NCBI GenBank assembly: GCA_002205965.3
Contig: NADL03000590.1
Location: forward strand, 4,159,001 to 4,223,000
Length of the DNA: 64,000 nucleotides
DNA from: Kappaphycus alvarezii
Lineage: Eukaryota; Rhodophyta; Florideophyceae; Gigartinales; Solieriaceae
Reading direction: 5' to 3'
Shown in pieces: positions 1 to 10,932 of this stretch. Position 1 is the first letter of the stretch, and each line of letters opens with the position of its first letter. A program made the translations under genes and the position numbers. The notes below the pieces were generated by a model that worked only from the letters and a program-made list of their open reading frames with translations, ran no database searches and had not been told where the DNA came from.

Positions 1-150
1 GTGTGCAGTACTGTACACTACCCAATACCCAATTGGGGTATGGAGAATTGAGGTGAGCAAAACCTTCAGAATTGGCCTTGCTGTAGTTGGACTGATCGTT
101 TTGAATAACATTTTGCGCAGTAACTTGGCCTTATTAAATTTGCCCGTCAG

Positions 151-194
151 ATACTGTACTGTACTGTACTGTACTGTACAGTACAGTACTGTAC
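151..194. repeat. GTACTGTAC/GTACAGTAC cluster
   Basis: A run of alternating GTACT and GTACA units, partly self-complementary, able to form a hairpin. The same unit recurs at many intergenic places in this window. Confidence 0.85.
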
Positions 195-1213
195 CGACAC
201 ACAGGTTAGTACTATTTTGATACCCGCATTACAGTGTCACACTACAGTAGTGTCCATCCGTCCAAGCACTGTCCTCATATGAGGACAGTTTCCGTTACAT
301 TTTGCAAAGGTAAATGTTTTGGAAGCCCGAAATTTTTACTGCAAAAAAGGTTTTTTTTGTTGAGTTACAGTACATGCGCCCTCGTTTCTGAAACCCCACA
401 CGATAATACGAACTATATTTCCTTCCAAAATGAAGCCGTTTTCACAACTTCTTGCGAAGAGCGGAAGCTGGTGAGGGAAAACTGCTCTAGCCTTCACCGA
501 GGTCAACAATCTTGAAAAGTTTGTTTTGATCGGCCATCTACACTCATGAACTAATGCGGAAGGACAAGGAATGCGCTGAGGTAAAAAAAATGTGTACTAA
601 AAAAAAAGTGCTAAAAGTAGTCCTCATATGAGAACAACGGTCCAATAGACACTAGCCATTACGGGCTGCTCACGTTGAAGAAACACCCTCGCCGTGAGAT
701 GACGCACTCTACAAAAACTCATCCGCTGCAACAGTCGCGCCTTGACGAAAACAGCGTGACCACATGCCAGACCAGCGCGAGATCCGCCCGGCACGTTCAT
801 CGAGGACACATCGACAGCATGCCAGAGTCTGTCAAATGCAAGCGCGACAAAGTGCAGCAGGACATGGAAGGACGGCATCCTCAATAAGGAGGACTGTATC
901 ATGCACCCTCTTCTGGAACGTGGTTATCTAAGAGGCTTGATCGAGCTTTGCAGCGCCTGCAGCCTTTTCGGCGGCGGTTCGGATCGTGGCGGAGGTGGAC
1001 ATGGAGTTAGCTGTAATGTCATGTCATGTGTGGTGGGCATGTCAGAAGGGGAAAGCATGGATTGGACGGCTGGATTGGACGGGGATACTCGCTGCACCAT
1101 CGGTGGTGCTAGCTAGCAGCTAGCAGGAAGGGAGATTGTTGCTTGATGAGGAGACTGGCGGCCTTCAATGCATGTCTGGTGAAGAGGTTTCCGGTACCGC
1201 TGATGTCACCAGT

Positions 1214-1290
1214 ATGGTACTGTACGTATGGTACTGTACTGTTTCCGCGAAAGCTTCGCACATGTACAGTACTGTACAGTACTGTACTGC
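1214..1290. repeat. GTAC-type cluster forming an imperfect inverted repeat
   Basis: Two GTACTGTAC-rich arms (about 1214-1242 and 1263-1290) flank a short non-repetitive centre, so the region could fold back on itself. In the frames it crosses it is read as Tyr-Cys-Thr-Val repeats, which produces spurious ORFs. Confidence 0.75.
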
Positions 1291-1412
1291 AGAGCACATT
1301 TTACAGCAAAACAGAAACAGCACTTGAGTGGGACTGAGGGGCGTTCTATACGTATTTGAAACGTGAAACATTGAAACATTGAAATTGAGTATCATACCAC
1401 TTTTCAATATTT

Positions 1413-1885
1413 CGGTTGTGGACAGGTTGGAACGACGGAGGCGCTTTGTGCGTAGTACTGTACTCGCCTGGTAAGACCGGGAGAAGCCCAAGGGTTACGA
1501 GCGTCAACGACAGGAAAATTGGTCGGAGGGTTGAAAGGGTCGCGAGGGTCGCAGGTGCGGGGGTCCGAGATGTTTGTGGCACACAAGTCCCGTGTTGTAT
1601 CTCGCCCGCACTGAATGCCACCCGACACTTTCCAGCAGCACACGTGTCTGCTTCTAGAAAATTCGCTAGTACTGTACTGTAGCTCGTTTATTCTGATACT
1701 GTACAGTGCGTTATATAACACCCCTAGATAAGGGGAGAGTAGAGGGAGAAAGAAAGGAAACAACAACAACACTTTTCCAAAATCCGGCATCCCCCCACCT
1801 CCTTTCTCGATGACCATCACCCCTTCCTCCGCGTAACGCTCCCTTCCCGCAACTCGCGCGCGACCCTACACTCGCGCCCTCAACA
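1413..1885 (+). repeat. 5' LTR of the Ty3/gypsy element
   Basis: About 473 bp, matching 8298-8773 over its length with small indels. The best-conserved block runs from about 1560 to 1870. It ends in CAACA, directly followed by TGGTAC, the likely start of the primer binding site at 1886. A TATATAA box lies at 1712-1718, just downstream of two GTAC-type motifs. Confidence 0.85.
1712..1718 (+). promoter_or_regulatory. TATA box of the 5' LTR
   Basis: TATATAA in the LTR, preserved at 8602-8608 in the other LTR. It sits about 15 bases after a CTGTACAG-type motif and about 50 after AGTACTGTACTG. It is the probable core promoter of the element. Confidence 0.55.
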
Positions 1886-1905
1886 TGGTACTTCTGTCGC
1901 GGGGA
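1886..1905 (+). promoter_or_regulatory. Putative primer binding site
   Basis: Starts with TGG immediately after the LTR end, as expected for pairing with the CCA end of a tRNA. I cannot name the tRNA. Confidence 0.4.
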
Positions 1906-2029
1906 GGTGACGCTCCCGCAGCTCCATTGACCTACACACTTTGTGGGGACTTCGGCGTTAAAGGGTTCTTTTTCTTCCTTGAGAACGTCGTGATGTGCGG
2001 TATGAGTAAGGTAAGTGATTAGAGCTTCT

Positions 2030-2880
2030 GCCCGACCTAGATGGCGAAGCGTTTGGCTTTTTCTTCCAGACGTTTACGAACGACAACGGAGATCTTTTTC
2101 CGGAAGGAAAAGACTGTGAGGTTGTCAAGACTGCAATGCTGGATATGTTCGAAGAAAGGTGTCTGCCGCATGAAGTTATTCGGCGTGCCATGAATGGAAG
2201 AATCGATCGGGCCCATCTTACAGAATCTACAAGGAAAAAGAACTCGCTCTTCGCGAAAGCGAGTTTCAATGAAGAGGTCAAGTTCGGCCTTCTACTTTAA
2301 GAAGGTAAGAACACTCCGACGTATTCCCGTATATCATCTACTGCATTACGAGGGACTACCAGTCCATGAAGTCGATTATTGCCGATTATGGTGAAGGTAA
2401 AAAGGCGTTTGAGTCGCCGCAAAAGTTCGCCAACTCTTCACTGATAGCCGATCCCATGATGGGAGCCGGTGCAAGTTTGGTCCCTTATGAGGGAAAGCCA
2501 GGACCATCAGATCCGGCCATATCGCTGAGAAAAAGGCACCGCAGTCGTTAGTTTGTACTGACTCCCGGGTACCAGAAGTAGAAGAAAAAGTGGATAGCTC
2601 GGTTGCAGATTTCCAGTACTTCTCTTTAGTAATTAAAAAGTAGCTTGACTCCATGAAAATAGCCCCGCCAGTAGTCGAGAATTCGCTCAGGCTGACCGTG
2701 ATTGAGTCTGTTCATTTTGTCACGAGCAGTGTCACAGTGCGAATCGTTGTCCTGATAACCCGCATAGGGATACTAGATGCTCCAAGTGCGGTAAGAAGGA
2801 GCACTCCGAAGCCACGTGCTGGAGTCGTAGGAGGAAAGAGCCTGCCGCAGGGAAGGTTTCGTGGCGATAGAGTGATCTAG
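2030..2880 (+). pseudogene. Gag relic of the Ty3/gypsy element, with zinc knuckle
   Basis: A gag-like open stretch runs from about 2036 to 2302 (acidic/aromatic start, then helical charged sequence) and is interrupted by stops. Downstream at 2778-2819 the frame encodes a CCHC zinc knuckle (C-x2-C-x4-H-x4-C; reads CSKCGKKEHSEATC) followed by a basic tail. This is typical of the nucleocapsid part of a retrotransposon Gag, which would coat genomic RNA. Frames switch more than once, so no full-length product is possible. Confidence 0.65.
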
Positions 2881-3196
2881 TGATGAGAATTCGGTGGAAG
2901 AAGATGAGATGAAGACCTTTTCTGTGGTTATTGGATCGGATACTGAGAAAGTTCTCTATGTCAAACGTAATCTAGATGGAGACTCCTTTGAAAGCTAGCT
3001 CGTGGATAGCAGGGTGATTAGATTGGGGCGATACTGAACCCTCGTTCATCCGGGCCGTCTAGACCCCGGAGTTGGACAGGAACACGAAGTCGACTGGAAA
3101 GAAGAAAATTCCAAAGGAGCCAAAAAGAAGGACGGTAAAGCCGTGGAAGAACGGTAAATCTCTGAGATTATCCCAAAGTAAGACGTTTTCAACGCT

Positions 3197-4012
3197 TTGG
3201 CTAATGCCACCGCCAGTCTCTCATTTGGTCAACTCCTACGTGGCGACGTTATACAGGCGCAAGGAGTTATTAAAGAACTTTTCAGTGCCGGAGTTGTTAG
3301 CACCGTCAACGGTAAGGCGCAGGGTAGGAAGCGCTGCCTGAATGTGGTGGAAGTGAGTGTTTATGGTACTAAAGAGCATGCATTGTGCGATACAAGAGCA
3401 ACATCGGATATTATTTCCGCAGAATTTGCCGCGAGCTTATCGGTGGAACCGGAAGTCGTGAACCGTATGATAATCTTCGCTACGGTGGAGAAGTGTCAAG
3501 TTAATGCAATCCTGAGAAACGCTCCTATCTCCCTCGGAGGGCTCTTCGTACGCTTGGATTTCATCGTCGTTGAAGGATCTTTCTTCAACGTCCTCATCAG
3601 CGACCCGCCCATGGAGGCTCTAATGGCCACTCCAGACTATGAAACAAGAACCATGACGCTGATTCTCGACTGGCCTCCGGAGTTCGACCGCTTAACGGCA
3701 GAAGACCTAGTGAAAGAAGGCAAGGAGATGGACAGCGAAGACTTTTCCTCATCTTCCTCAGCAGCACATTCTGAAGAAGAAGACTACGATATAGCGGAGG
3801 AAGAGGAAAACGAGGACGTAAGACTCGTGTTGACGATTCAAAGGAACTATATGAGCCATCGAATGAGGCAGAATCCCTTAAAACTTCTGAGAAACTCGAC
3901 TGGAGGCTGGAACACCTACCAATCAGTAAGAAGGAACAGTTCAAGAAGGTGCTTTCCGAAAGCGACGTCATCTCTGAATCCCTGTTGGATCTCAGACCTT
4001 CGCGCGCCCTGA
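3197..4012 (+). pseudogene. Retropepsin-like protease region of the Ty3/gypsy pol
   Basis: A 271-codon open frame starting 'MANATASLSFG'. At residues about 66-74 it reads LCDTRATSD, where retropepsins have D-[ST]-G-A. The catalytic Asp and Ala are kept but Gly is replaced by Arg, so activity is unlikely. A hydrophobic flap-like stretch and 'NVLISDPPMEAL' (cf. the usual ilG.p.le.l) follow. The C-terminus is acidic and Ser/Glu-rich, a common linker to RT. This enzyme would cleave the Gag-Pol polyprotein. The family assignment rests on motif and position. Confidence 0.6.
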
Positions 4013-4023
4013 TAGAACACTAT

Positions 4024-4696
4024 TTAGAGCTTACGGACGCCAAGCCCATCTACTATAGGGGTCGGCGCATACTTCCGAAGCAAAACCAACTGGTAAGAGA
4101 GGAATTGGATAACAAGCTTGAAGCTAGTATAATTAGGCCCGCATCTTCTGCGTGATCCCTTTCTGTGGTCAGATACACTACGAAGGACGGAAAATCCCGC
4201 TTCTGCGTCCATTACCAGACGCTTAATCAGATGATGATGGGCTAATATTGGCCCTGCCTAAGATATATGAAATCTTCGATGCAGTTTGCGGCGCAACGGT
4301 AAGCACATCCTTAGACCTGTTTAGTGGATACTGGCAGGTCCACCTAGAATTTTCTGCAAAGTAAGGACGACATTTGTGTTCCGTTTCGGAACTTATCAGT
4401 TCAAAGTTATGCCGTTTGGACTCATGAAGGCGCCATCCACGTTTCGGCGAATGATGTTCCATGTTCTAGCTGATATGTACTTTGCTCGCTTTTATCTGGA
4501 CGATATCGCAGCCTTTTCGAGTAATTTAGAAAAAAATTTAGAGCAGGTTTCGGAGATCACAAGCGCTATTGCCAAGTACGGGTTGAAGCTCAAGCTGGTT
4601 GAATCCCACCTCGCGCGAAGACAGATAGTTCTGTTGGGTCACCTAGTTGACGCGCGAGGTTTCTGCGTGGACCTGAGGATATTAGAAGCGATCTAA
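4024..4696 (+). pseudogene. Reverse transcriptase of the Ty3/gypsy element
   Basis: Classic gypsy RT blocks are visible. An N-terminal part (4040-4220) ends in a segment like 'SRFCVHYQTLN', broken by a TGA at about 4153. An open frame from 4376 then carries 'FGTYQFKVMPFGLMKAPSTF' and the catalytic box YLDDI at about 4495, followed by 'GHLVDARG'. It would copy element RNA into cDNA. Stops and a frameshift near 4230-4370 disable it. Confidence 0.85.
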
Positions 4697-4894
4697 GCCA
4701 TCCCAAGTCCCGCCAATGTCACGCAGGTACGCAGTTTCCTCGAATTGGCAGGATACTATAGGATATTCATTAAGGATTTTGCGGGGAAGGCGGCCGTCTT
4801 ACACTCCGTGACCTCGACCAAAAGAAGTTCGCGTGGGGCGAGTTAGAAGAAGAGGCTTTTCGAGCGCTAAAGGGGGGCGCTGACACCCCCGCCT

Positions 4895-5089
4895 TTGTTA
4901 GCATTTGCTGACTTTGAGAAGCCGTCTATCGTAAAGACTGATGCTTCTTTCACGGCCATGGGGGCTGTTTTGTCACAGAAACAGTCGGACGGCAAAATCT
5001 ACTCTGTCCAACAAGCCAGCAGGGCGATGAAACCGGCGAAGGAGCGTTACTCAGCCTGCAAGAGGGAAGCATTGGAAGTCGTTTTTTGA
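4895..5089 (+). pseudogene. RNase H domain of the Ty3/gypsy element (partial)
   Basis: Encodes 'KTDASFTAMGAVLSQKQ' with the first catalytic Asp in TDAS, then 'YSACKREALEVVF', which corresponds to the Y-x3-E-x-E block of gypsy RNase H. The connecting region to RT (4697-4890) is recognisable but frameshifted, and the remainder of RNase H downstream is eroded. Confidence 0.8.
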
Positions 5090-5399
5090 CTACGGACTTT
5101 TCTGTGTTTACCTTTTATCAAGTTATCCTTCCGAGCTTATCACCGACCGTTAGTCGCTAATGGAGGCCTTTGTGCGCAAATACATACAAGGAAGGCTAGG
5201 TGCTTGGCTCTAATTCCTTATGGAACACGACCATGGAATTAGTTATCGGCTGCGGAAGATGAATGTTGTTGTAGATTGGTTATCTGGACTGGCAATGGAA
5301 GTCGAAGTCGGCACTGAACACGACGAAGGGGACATCCTACTATCAGTGAGGGGCCCCTCTGAGTAAATCGGTGGCGCCGATTAGAACCGCATCTCACAC

Positions 5400-6324
5400 T
5401 AGTTCATAACTACCTGTCTGTGAGTGATATTTTCTGTGCCCCACCGAAATAATGGTCGAAGTCGAGGAAGGCAGCTAAGAATTTATTAATCTGTAATGGG
5501 CACCTTTTTCGCCGTACGAAGAGTGGCCCGAAGATTGTCGCCAATATATCAAAGCGGGCAGACATCTTGCGTTCCCTCCACGACAATGTGGCCATTGGGA
5601 CACTCGGACTACCCTGAGGTTCACAAAGGACAGCTTTTGGTGGCCTAGGATGATATCAGACATTCATAGGTACGTTCGTACAACTCTGGCCAAAAGATGC
5701 GTGGAGTGCTAAAGTACACGCCAATCATAGGGACGCCGGTACATAGATTGTTTTCTACATTCTCAATTAATTTAGCGGATCGTTCGCAGTGGTCAAAGGA
5801 GGGTCATGGATTCAAAATTGATTTGTGTCGTACATTTCACCAGGTGCCGGATCGCTGCTCCCACAGGGACAATATAGAGCCTACCGTCATGATATTGATT
5901 GCAGAAGAAGTGACTCGTCCTTTTGGCCCGCCTCGAGAGATCATTAGCGACAACGGAATTGCATCAAAGCCGCTGCGCTCTGGACTACATGACAAGGCAT
6001 AGTATCAAGTGGCGTACGGTCATGTTCTACGCACTAATATCCAACGGACGGGCGGAGAGGATGGTTCGCACGCTGAAATACGGGATAGAAAAAGCTATTC
6101 GCGATGGCCCGGATTGGGTGGAAGCTCTCCATATGTGCATTTTGGGATATCTTCGACCCGCAGGACCGACAGGAGTTGCCCCATTTGAGCTTCTATATGA
6201 AGATAAGCCCCATTTTCAAGGGGATGAGTACATAATTTCGCCACAGACGACGTATTGTGAAGAAATATCCTTCGAAACCCAGTCTCTTGCGGTTGTTTGT
6301 GCAGAAAGAGTCCTGGATGCATAA
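5400..6324 (+). pseudogene. DDE integrase of the Ty3/gypsy element
   Basis: Integrase pieces lie in at least three frames. The central part includes 'PPREIISDNG', holding the second catalytic Asp, at about 5930-5960. 'NGRAERMVRTLKYGIEKAI', holding the catalytic Glu, follows at about 6040-6095 and a C-terminal 'GVAPFELLYEDKPHF' at about 6175-6215. These match retroviral-type integrases of Ty3/gypsy elements, which insert cDNA into the genome. It is not functional here. Confidence 0.8.
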
Positions 6325-6669
6325 AAGGCCAATCAGGATGCTAGTTTGGTGCAACTATTCGCCGTGGGGACCAGATCCTGGTTGTTCATTCCAAGCCCTT
6401 CCAACGGGGTAAGTAGCTGGCTTTGAAGTAGAAATATTTTGGTCTTTGAGAGATGGTGCGAGCATTAAACCGTCGCTATATCCTGCCTTCCCGCCATAGG
6501 AGGATTTCGCGCCAAGCCATTCATACTAGACGTTTAAGTAGGTACCATACGCCCCAAAATCACCTAAAGCACACTCAGAATTAAGCACCACCCTTTTTAT
6601 GCATTTTTTTGTATCCTCTACTAATATATACTCCTCCACCACAAGGAAGCAGGTGAAAAACTGAATAAA

Positions 6670-8160
6670 CTAAAGTGATGAAATTATTAAGCTCCATGGA
6701 TTTCGGGTTGCCTTACGCTGCTCCGAAAGGTCCGGGCTGCTCCGAACACGCCGATTGGAGGCCCGGAGCTTTCTTTTGTGCTTCTGTTTACGATAATTGC
6801 GCGCAAATGTCGCATCTTCGTCCTTACCCTTCAAGGTTATCATTTGGACGTCGTCGATACGGTCAAAGTCTCTAGAAGTACCTTCGCAAGCACAGGACCG
6901 TAGGGATCCAGGGCAGCGCCGCATCTGTAACCGTTCTGCACAACCGACCAGGGGCGTGTTCGAAGTCCTGAGGACGGCGCAAACAGCGTGCTTGAGTCCA
7001 TGACGGGAATTAATCTGGAGTACATAAACTCCGGCAGTCTCGGGATGAAGGTGGAGCCTAGAGAACAACTCCAAATGGAAATATTTCACAATCTCCTTGA
7101 TGAAATTACTTCTTTCCAACCTCCGCGGCTGGTACAAAGAAAACGGCGCCAATGGATTAGAGCTAACTAGTCTCCCGAGATTCCCGATCCCCTGATTGAA
7201 CGGGGGTAACCCTTGGACTCCAGATACTCGCGAAGGACCTTTCCAGCTTCTATCCAAACGTTTCGATCTACAGATCATCCGCGGAGCAGGGCAAGTCCAT
7301 TCGCCACCGAGTCAAGCATGCATTGGTCTGTCCAATCGTTGATGGTTACCGGACGATCCCGAAGGAATGGTGAACTGCACGGCGTAGGGAGACGGTGGTC
7401 GGGCCATGGCCACATTGACCCCCTTCTTCTCTCCATGGTGTTTTCTACACCAAGAATTAATCTCTTAGATGCCACGAGCTCTTGAGAAATCGTTGATACC
7501 CTCGAAGACATCCGGTTGTACGTCTTCGGATAGCACAAGGCCGCGCCAATCCATCGTTTAGCGGAGGATTGCATACGGAGTCTCATCCTCTTCGGAACGA
7601 GCGTAATATGCCACAGCCAACTCGGACCATTCGCAAAGGGACAGTCATACACGAAAGATAACCAAGTCAGTGACCGAGTCCAGAGGCCCGTAATCCTGGG
7701 TATCGTTGACGGACTTCGTCAACCCGATGCGGGCCACCACGCTCTTATCAAGAAGTCCCTTTCACGCTGTCGCGAATTCCGCAGTGTGCTTTCCAATCAC
7801 CCTTGAAACTTCACTCATCAACCGCTCATAAGTTGTACTTTCCAAGAAAGACACCAAGATGCCCTCGTCTTGTGAACTCGTGAACTAGCCAAGGTCGAAA
7901 CGACCACAAAGGGGCCAGATTCGGTCGGCCAAGTGACGGCTGCCGAAAAGGCGCAGATTGATCTCATCGACTTCGAGTGGTCGGCGGATTAGAAAGAATT
8001 AAGTACTCATACACACCACCTTATCACCCGGATGACCCTGCAGACACTCGCGCGGCGAGGACTGCCAATTGACGGAGCGATGCCCCACCCCCGTTGACTT
8101 ATCGCCGTATGCTTTGTCCGCGCCGTCTTCGATTCACGAACCGGCCGAGACGGAATCGAC
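6670..8160 (-). pseudogene. Antisense ORF of the gypsy element, papain-fold-peptidase-like
   Basis: On the minus strand, frames with strong coding character run from near the 3' LTR back toward the integrase, with several stops and shifts. Two blocks matter. 'DQCMLDSVANGLALLRG' has its Cys at 7320-7322. 'GVYVLQINSRHGLKHAVC' has its His at 6988-6990 and is followed by 'GCAERLQMR'. Both align by eye with the antisense ORF of copia B (50433-51620), including exact C...NG....RG spacing. A Cys followed about 110 residues later by a His in a beta-strand context suggests a cysteine-peptidase fold. Function and catalysis are inference. The N-terminal third (8160-7700) is too decayed to read. Confidence 0.5.
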
Positions 8161-8297
8161 ACTACGGGGAGCTCACGACCGATAACACGAACACAAAGGA
8201 ACGCGCGAGATGTTGAAAGGGGTAAGGCACGCGCAACGGCGAAAAAGATGATACAGCCAAGAAAAAAGCATCCCCGTGTTGTGCCGTGGGAAGGAGA

Positions 8298-8773
8298 TGG
8301 TTTTTAAACAGTTTGAAACACCGTAGGCGCTTGTGAGTAGTACTATACTCGCCTGGTAAAAACGGGAGAAGCCAAGGGTTACGAGCAGGTAACAACGGCG
8401 GCAGGGAAATTAGTCGGAGGGCTAGAAGGTCGCGAGGGTCGCAGGTGCGGGGATTCGAGATGTTTGTGGCACACAAGTCCCGTGTTGTATCTCGCCCGCA
8501 CTGAATGCCACCCGACACTTTCCAGCAGCACACGTGTCTGCTTCTAGAAAATTCGCTAGTACTGTACTGTAGCTCGTTTATTCTGATACTGTACAGTGCG
8601 TTATATAACACCCCTAGCTAAGGGGAGAGTAGAGGGAGAAAGAAAGGAAACAACAACAACACTTTTCCAAAATCCGACATCCCCCACCTCCTTTCTCGAT
8701 GACCATCACCCCTTCCTCCGCGTAACGCTCCCTTCCGCAACTCGCGCGCGACCCTACATGCGCGCTCTAGACA
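8298..8773 (+). repeat. 3' LTR of the Ty3/gypsy element
   Basis: A copy of 1413-1885 in the same orientation. The segment 8459-8755 is almost identical to its partner, and the outer ~60 bp are more diverged. It keeps the TATATAA box (8602-8608) and the GTAC motifs upstream of it. It ends in CTAGACA. Confidence 0.85.
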
Positions 8774-8847
8774 GTTTCAACAAAGACATCCATTCTACGG
8801 CTTTTTAGAAAAATGGAAAATGGAAATGAAAGAGTGGAAAGGATGTA

Positions 8848-9985
8848 ATGTGTACTGGGTACAGGGTAATCTCTTTGGCATTATTCTCAGGGTCAAAAGA
8901 TAAGGTCACCCATCATGATTTTGACGAAAATTTTCGTCCAAGTCCTAAATACCAATGCCAGGCAAGAAATTACACGCGGCATCTGGATTGGCATGATGGG
9001 GTTGCGAGAGGCAAGAGTGCAACAGAGAGGTTTTGCTGTCGGTTCTGGTCTGACCTTGTCAACTATTGCACATACCGCAATCGACAAAATGGATGGAAGA
9101 AGTGATCGATGTGTGAGACCTCGAGAAAAGTTTGATTTTGAGAGTCATGTTCTTTCCATCGGAGAGAATAATTTCGAGCGATTTTTGCCGTGGGACAAAG
9201 CACCAATTCGAGTTATTATGTTGTCACCTCTCCGATGCTCGCAAGAAAATAATCAAAGAAACCGATAAGGCACCCACCGTACCACTAACAATAGTGCTTT
9301 GTGTTATTCCCAGGATATTAGTCAGAGGTAGCTACCTTGACGTGGGTTGGCCAAACGGCATTGGAACAGCAACAACCTATCTTTGTTTAACCAAACATTA
9401 TAAGCACTGTACAAAAAACTAAATTCTATATCGTTTCCCCAATCTGAAAACGATTGTAGGAATGATGCAAATTGGCTCTGTAATGAATGAAAATCCCCGA
9501 AATTTGGAGTTGTCGCTCATTTAGACGGTATCGCAATTGAAAATCAGCAACCTAAATTATCGGACACACCCGATCCTAGAAAGTACTACAACAGAAAGGT
9601 ATTTTTCGCGATTTCTGTGCAAGCAGCAGTTGGGGCTAGCTACAAGTTCTTGATTGTATCTTCATGGTATGCTGGATCAACGCATGATTCTACTGCATTC
9701 AGATCCCAAAACTACGTGATCTCCTGGTGTTATCTCGTCTCCCAGATTGGGTCGTTATTGCCGCGGATGACGCTTAGCGAAAATGGAGTACGTACATATA
9801 TTAACACTGTACAGTGGCAGGCGGTTTGAAAACGACTCACTGTCACCATTACCACTCGATTCAAACCAAAACATACAAGTACTATAAAGGCTTTTAGATT
9901 CTACAAACTTTCGCTTTAGAATTCCTCCTTCTCTGCGACTTAAAATCAATTTGGGATCCAGTCCTTCAATGTCACTCGCTGTCAC
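8848..9985 (+). pseudogene. PIF/Harbinger-type (DDE_Tnp_4) transposase relic
   Basis: Fragments in several frames add up to a Harbinger-like transposase. 'GSYLDVGWPNGIGTATTYLC' at about 9325-9385 resembles the helix-turn-helix-like N-terminal part. An 'HLDGIAIENQQP' block (first catalytic Asp) lies at about 9520-9550. 'YYNRKVFFAISVQAAVGASYKFL' is read at about 9586-9650, and 'GSTHDSTAF' (second Asp) at about 9675-9700. Downstream the sequence degenerates, including a GTAC-type insertion near 9805. Such enzymes cut and paste DNA transposons flanked by 3-bp duplications. This copy is dead. Confidence 0.75.
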
Positions 9986-10007
9986 CCCCGCTTAATCAGT
10001 CAATCGG

Positions 10008-10932
10008 TTACGGACGAAATGGCGTACTGTTAAATAGAGGCGCATTTTGTTTTGTCCACGGATCAACATAGGTAGTATAAAGCTCCTCCTTGGTTCTAGG
10101 TTCCATCAGTTGAGTTTTTGCCTCAGTCATACGTGGATCCCTCAACACTCGTAACAGCCTACAGTACTCTGTCGCCTCTAAATCCGTCTCACTGGCACAT
10201 ATGGAGACATCTGCATTAACGAAGGGAGGACGCCACACTTTCACATCTCCGTTTTCAAAAACCGGGCATTCCCCTTTAACCTATTGAACCTTTTCAATAC
10301 CGTTTGTCAACTTCATCAATTTTACGATAGTCGGCTTCATGCACTCTAGAGGAGCTGTGGGTTCATTTTCTTCCCCACACCTCTTGAAATCAACCAATGG
10401 AAGCGCTTCGTGCAAATCTGCGTTGCGTCAGTTTTACTGCAATAATTTCGAGCTTAGTCGCTAGTTCAGCATTACGAGCTCCCGTTATTTTAATCGCTTC
10501 GAGCAAGTATTTGCACAGATTGTTACTGAACAACTATTTTCGCTCGAAATCCTTTGCGGACTGCAAGTCTGAGGGGACAACGAGTCTTTGGTCAGCAATA
10601 CTGTCATCTCCGACGACCTCGGCACTGCTTAGTGCCTGCAACTGTACTACTGCAGAACATTGCCCAACTGACCGAGAACGGGGGCCGCCGAATGCAAAGA
10701 AGTTACTGACAACACCTCTCAAATTTTTCGGGGGCTCACTGTCTCCGAGTCCCGGTCCATCTTCTTCTTCCTGTGATACTTCTCCGGTAGCGTCTTCCGT
10801 AGCGCTTTTGTCAATATAGTCTAGATTACTGCTTCGCTCCAAACGTTGCTGTTGTGTCGCCTGAGACATAGCTAGTGTGCTTCGTTGAGCTGCCGAAGAG
10901 TCCATCATAGAATGATGATACTGATAGTGCAA
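10008..10932 (-). pseudogene. Second ORF of the Harbinger-like element
   Basis: The minus strand carries an open frame from 10932 to 10534. It starts with a His/Met/Gln-rich segment and a Glu-rich acidic stretch, and continues after a stop with a helical 'ARNAELATKLEIIAVKL' segment. A frameshift separates it from 10244-10008, which reads 'VWRPPFVNADVSICASETDL'. It converges tail-to-tail with the transposase relic, and PIF/Harbinger elements usually carry a second, DNA-binding ORF. I cannot see a Myb/SANT signature, so the assignment rests on position. Confidence 0.4.

Larger units (their letters stand above)
1..1412. other. Gene-free left flank with GTAC-type repeats
   Basis: No supported gene. 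Short open frames on both strands lack coding character and several begin at non-ATG codons. The stretch holds GTAC-type repeat clusters (about 151-194 and 1214-1290) and a perfect 16-bp palindrome at 271-286 that recurs with one change at 620-635. Confidence 0.6.
1413..8773 (+). mobile_element. Decayed Ty3/gypsy LTR retrotransposon with an antisense ORF
   Basis: Two LTRs in the same orientation (about 1413-1885 and 8298-8773) bound an internal region. It encodes gag with a zinc knuckle, a retropepsin-like domain, reverse transcriptase, RNase H and a DDE integrase, in the gypsy order (RT and RH before integrase). Nearly every domain is cut by stops and frameshifts, so the copy is dead. An additional coding region lies on the opposite strand between integrase and the 3' LTR. 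The outer LTR edges are uncertain by a few bases and I could not find a clean target duplication. Confidence 0.85.

Noticed and set aside
1404-1820. 138-codon minus frame, with a near-identical counterpart at 8162-8611
   Set aside because: Its conservation between the two sites is explained by the two LTRs. It is not a gene.
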